64,000 nt of DNA from assembly GCF_029211265.1 (NCBI RefSeq), contig NZ_JARGEL010000017.1, positions 62,001 through 126,000 on the forward strand, read 5' to 3'. This document shows, one piece after another, positions 62,167-64,000 of this stretch (positions are counted from its first letter, which is position 1; the number at the start of each line of letters is the position of its first letter). This stretch comes from Extensimonas soli (GTDB taxonomy: Bacteria > Pseudomonadota > Gammaproteobacteria > Burkholderiales > Burkholderiaceae_C). The translations under genes were made by a program, and so were the position numbers. The notes under the pieces were generated by a model, which did no database searches, was not told where the DNA came from, and saw only the letters and a program-made list of their open reading frames with translations.

Positions 62167-62808
62167 TCAGAACGGCTCGATTGCCTTGAAAGCACCCTGC
62201 TTGGTCATCGCGCGGCGCAGATCGAAACGATCAAGCGCGTCGATCACATCGATCGACTCCAACGCGCCGAAGTTTATGAATCCCCACTGGCTGCGTTGAA
62301 CGCGCACGGATAGCAGATACTGATCTGCGTCGTGCCCGGTACTCGGATCGACCCGTTGAGTGTAAGCAGAGAGGACCACCACCTCGACGGTCGGCAAAAG
62401 CGCAAACGCCTCGGCGATAAGGCGGAAGCTGATGGAGTGAACGTGGCCGGCGTATAACTGTTGTAGCTTCGTTGCGCTCAAGTCTTTCACCGAGAGCTTG
62501 TAACCACGCTGAGGCACCACTGCAGTTTTGGTGGGCATGTCCTCGATCTCTGGAAGATCAACGTCAAAGACAAGCCGCACGCCTCCTTCCTGCAATTCGA
62601 ACGAGACCAAGGTCTCTCTTGGCCAGGCAATGTCAGAAAGGGCCGTTTCCAGGAACACTTCCATCGCGTGGATGTTACCTCCAACAGCCTGGCGCATCAG
62701 GTGCTGCCGAGTTTGCTCAGCGGCCTGATGCGCCTCTTTCTCACGGGTCCAACGGCCGCAGGCTTCGCGATACGCCGCTTCGGTGTTGATTTCCACGCAG
62801 AAGTGACC
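62167..62808 (-). pseudogene. Unknown gene, 5-prime end lost to IS21 remnant
   Basis: About 213 codons stay open from the IS-derived edge near 62808 to the stop at 62167. The protein starts abruptly at VEINTEAAYREACGRW and has SFELQEGGVRLVFDVDLPEIEDMPTKTAV and LQQLYAGHVHSISFRLIAEAFAL. I do not recognise the family with confidence; a similar domain occurs beside DNA-processing genes in Ter clusters. Convergent with terB, with TCAAGGCAA/TTGCCTTGA as a possible dyad at the junction. Confidence 0.6.
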
Positions 62809-62891
62809 CACTAACCCCCAGGATTTCCATCTAAACCTGACCCACGTACTAACCCTAACCTGCTGCTTTGTTGAGCAGCAGGAGACCAGGA

Positions 62892-63173
62892 GTGATAGAC
62901 GTGGCAACACTGAGTGTCATCAGGCGCTGGGCCCTGCGAGAGCAGTTGTCCATCCGAGAGATCGCCCGCCGCACGGGCCTCTCGCGCAACACCATCCGCA
63001 AGTACCTGCGCGCAGGCGAGGCCGAGCCGCACTATGCCAAGCGGGTCAGTCCATCCAAGCTCGATCCCTTCGCATCGAAGCTCTCGGGCTGGCTCAAGAC
63101 GGAAGCTGGCCGATCCCGCAAGCAGCGGCGTACCGTCAAGCAGATGTACGCTGATCTGCAGGCCCTGGGCTAG
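62892..63173 (+). pseudogene. IstA fragment of a second, different IS21-family element
   Basis: GTG 62892 opens VIDVATLSVIRRWALREQLS, then an HTH (IREIARRTGLSRNTIRKYLRAG) and RRTVKQMYADLQALG before a premature TAG. The terminal-type sequence TGACCCAC...CTGACCCACG lies just upstream (62807-62846). Only about 94 of around 500 codons remain and istB is absent. It is unrelated in sequence to the intact IS21 element at 1-3.6 kb. Confidence 0.82.
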
Positions 63174-63364
63174 AACGATGAGGTGGTATGCGTTTTTCAT
63201 GCCTCCCATCATGTTGTCACGACGAGCAAAAGGCACTGCGGCCCAATTTCGCAATTACGTCGTGAGTCGCCGCCGAGCGGCCCAAGCTGCGGTGTTATAC
63301 GATATAGATTATGTTAAATGGCTTCAACATAACATTGCATCATATAGTGGGCGGGGTGCGGCGT
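63174..63364. other. Non-coding stretch with AT-rich dyad
   Basis: The GC content drops at 63297-63352. TTATGTT and AACATAA form a dyad with a 10-bp spacer near 63309-63332. Lies after the IS21 remnant and beyond the stop of the KfrB-domain gene. No gene seen. Confidence 0.45.
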
Positions 63365-64000
63365 CTAGCGCTCGTGATCCTTGCTTGGGGTGGGAGGCGT
63401 TGACTTGTCGGTTTCGGTGGAAGCGCTTTGGCCTGGAACCGGGCCGCGCTCAATGGCCCTGGCCATGTTTTCGTGCAACCGATCCATGACCGTTGCCTGT
63501 TCAGCAGCCGTGAGGTGTTGACCCTGAATTTGCTTTTTGAGCGCATCGAGCTGGGCGAAATTTGCTTGCAATTCCGGGTGTTGCTTGACGGCTTCCTGGC
63601 GAGGCAGCTCTTTGAATGCTTTGCTTCGGGCTTCCCGCTCTATGCGTTGAACAACTTCCTCAGCAGGAATTTTCCCCTTGTCGTAAGCGTAGGTGATTTG
63701 GGCGTAGCTGCCGTTGTCAAAATCCCGCTTGGGGCCGAGCGCCTTGTCGTGAATGACAAACCCGCGATCTTCGGATTCCTGCAGCGCGTGGTGCGCCGTT
63801 TGATCTACAACCTTGCCACGATAGCTTCGGCCATGCTGGGCCGCGGCTTCTGAAATCGTGATGTTTGGGGCCGAGCCTTTGGCGACCGCATCCAACTGCT
63901 TCAGCGAGGCCTGGCGAGCCCGGTATGGGGCCGCAAACTGCGACTCCACCCATTGCGGCGCATTGGGCTCAATCACCACGTCCGGGCCGTTCTTTGTGAC
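63365..64000 (-). CDS. KfrB-domain plasmid protein, C-terminal part (runs off right edge)
   Basis: The open frame enters from the right edge (VTKNGPDVVIEPNAPQW) and ends at 63365. The central segment HGRSYRGKVVDQTAHHALQESEDRGFVIHDKALGPKRDFDNGSYAQITYAYDKGKI matches the KfrB domain found at the C-terminus of plasmid proteins such as relaxases and ArdC/TraC-like proteins. A charged, Gln-rich tail of about 110 residues follows. The rest of the gene is outside, so the fused N-terminal function cannot be told. Confidence 0.75.
   Translation of the reverse strand, partial: VTKNGPDVVIEPNAPQWVESQFAAPYRARQASLKQLDAVAKGSAPNITISEAAAQHGRSYRGKVVDQTAHHALQESEDRGFVIHDKALGPKRDFDNGSYAQITYAYDKGKIPAEEVVQRIEREARSKAFKELPRQEAVKQHPELQANFAQLDALKKQIQGQHLTAAEQATVMDRLHENMARAIERGPVPGQSASTETDKSTPPTPSKDHER

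Noticed and set aside
62141..62189. TCAAGGCAA/TTGCCTTGA as terminator of terB
   Set aside because: Loop of 31 bp and no T-tract; the right arm lies inside the convergent gene, so chance is likely.

Overview
The window looks like part of a large, mosaic, GC-rich plasmid or plasmid-derived island from a betaproteobacterium, most likely Burkholderiales near Comamonadaceae. The clues are a 3,204-bp element with every hallmark of IS1071, a Bug-type (TctC) receptor remnant, a high-GC codon style, and a replicon core (Rep, ParA, a ribbon-helix-helix partner, a ParC-like protein, a KfrB-domain protein). I see no rRNA, tRNA or CRISPR array.

Layout. (1) 1-3.7 kb: a chemotaxis receptor gene split by an IS21-family element with an 8-bp target duplication. 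(2) 3.7-17.9 kb: one long minus-strand catabolic operon with a divergent LysR regulator at 18.0-18.9 kb. In transcription order it encodes cytochrome P450, ferredoxin reductase, [2Fe-2S] ferredoxin, an FAH-family hydrolase, gentisate 1,2-dioxygenase, a five-gene branched-chain-type ABC importer, a family III CoA-transferase, an HMG-CoA-lyase-like enzyme and a LeuCD-like hydratase. These fit one route: import an aromatic acid, oxidise it to (alkyl)gentisate, cleave the ring, hydrolyse to pyruvate plus (alkyl)maleate, hydrate to (alkyl)malate, activate with CoA and split by a lyase. (3) 19.2-26.4 kb: a second minus-strand CoA-ester gene set (citryl-CoA-lyase-like, CitE-like, MmgE/PrpD, CoA-transferase, acyl-CoA dehydrogenase, BadI-like hydratase/hydrolase and a second CoA-transferase beheaded by an IS4-type element). 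(4) 26.4-33.1 kb: nested transposable elements, namely an IS4-family element, a truncated IS5-family transposase and a Tn21-subfamily Tn3 transposon whose right end destroys a YafQ-type toxin. (5) 33.1-39.9 kb: plasmid backbone (antitoxin, DEDD exonuclease, HAD phosphatase, small unknowns, ParA, RHH protein, ParC-like, Rep, primase-like), punctuated by an unusual AT-rich repeat. (6) 39.9-43.1 kb: IS1071. (7) 43.1-62.1 kb: a hibernation-factor fragment, a Bax-inhibitor-like protein, then a two-armed Ter stress cluster. The minus arm holds TerD/TerA-family proteins, an AIM24-like protein and a five-enzyme metabolite module (ATP-grasp, phosphoribosyltransferase, HAD, StiP/PRTase-like, CitE-like). 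The plus arm holds PgpA, three TerY-type VWA proteins, a TerD-family protein, PP2C phosphatase, protein kinase, a small HTH-like protein, TerC and TerB. (8) 62.2-64 kb: a gene beheaded by an IS21 remnant, and the C-terminal part of a KfrB-domain plasmid protein running off the right edge.

Most scars are visible at base level. Removing the IS21 element plus one 8-bp repeat restores the receptor frame exactly, whereas the IS4-type element, the Tn3 transposon and IS1071 lack matching target duplications, so the segments between them were probably joined by recombination rather than by simple insertion.
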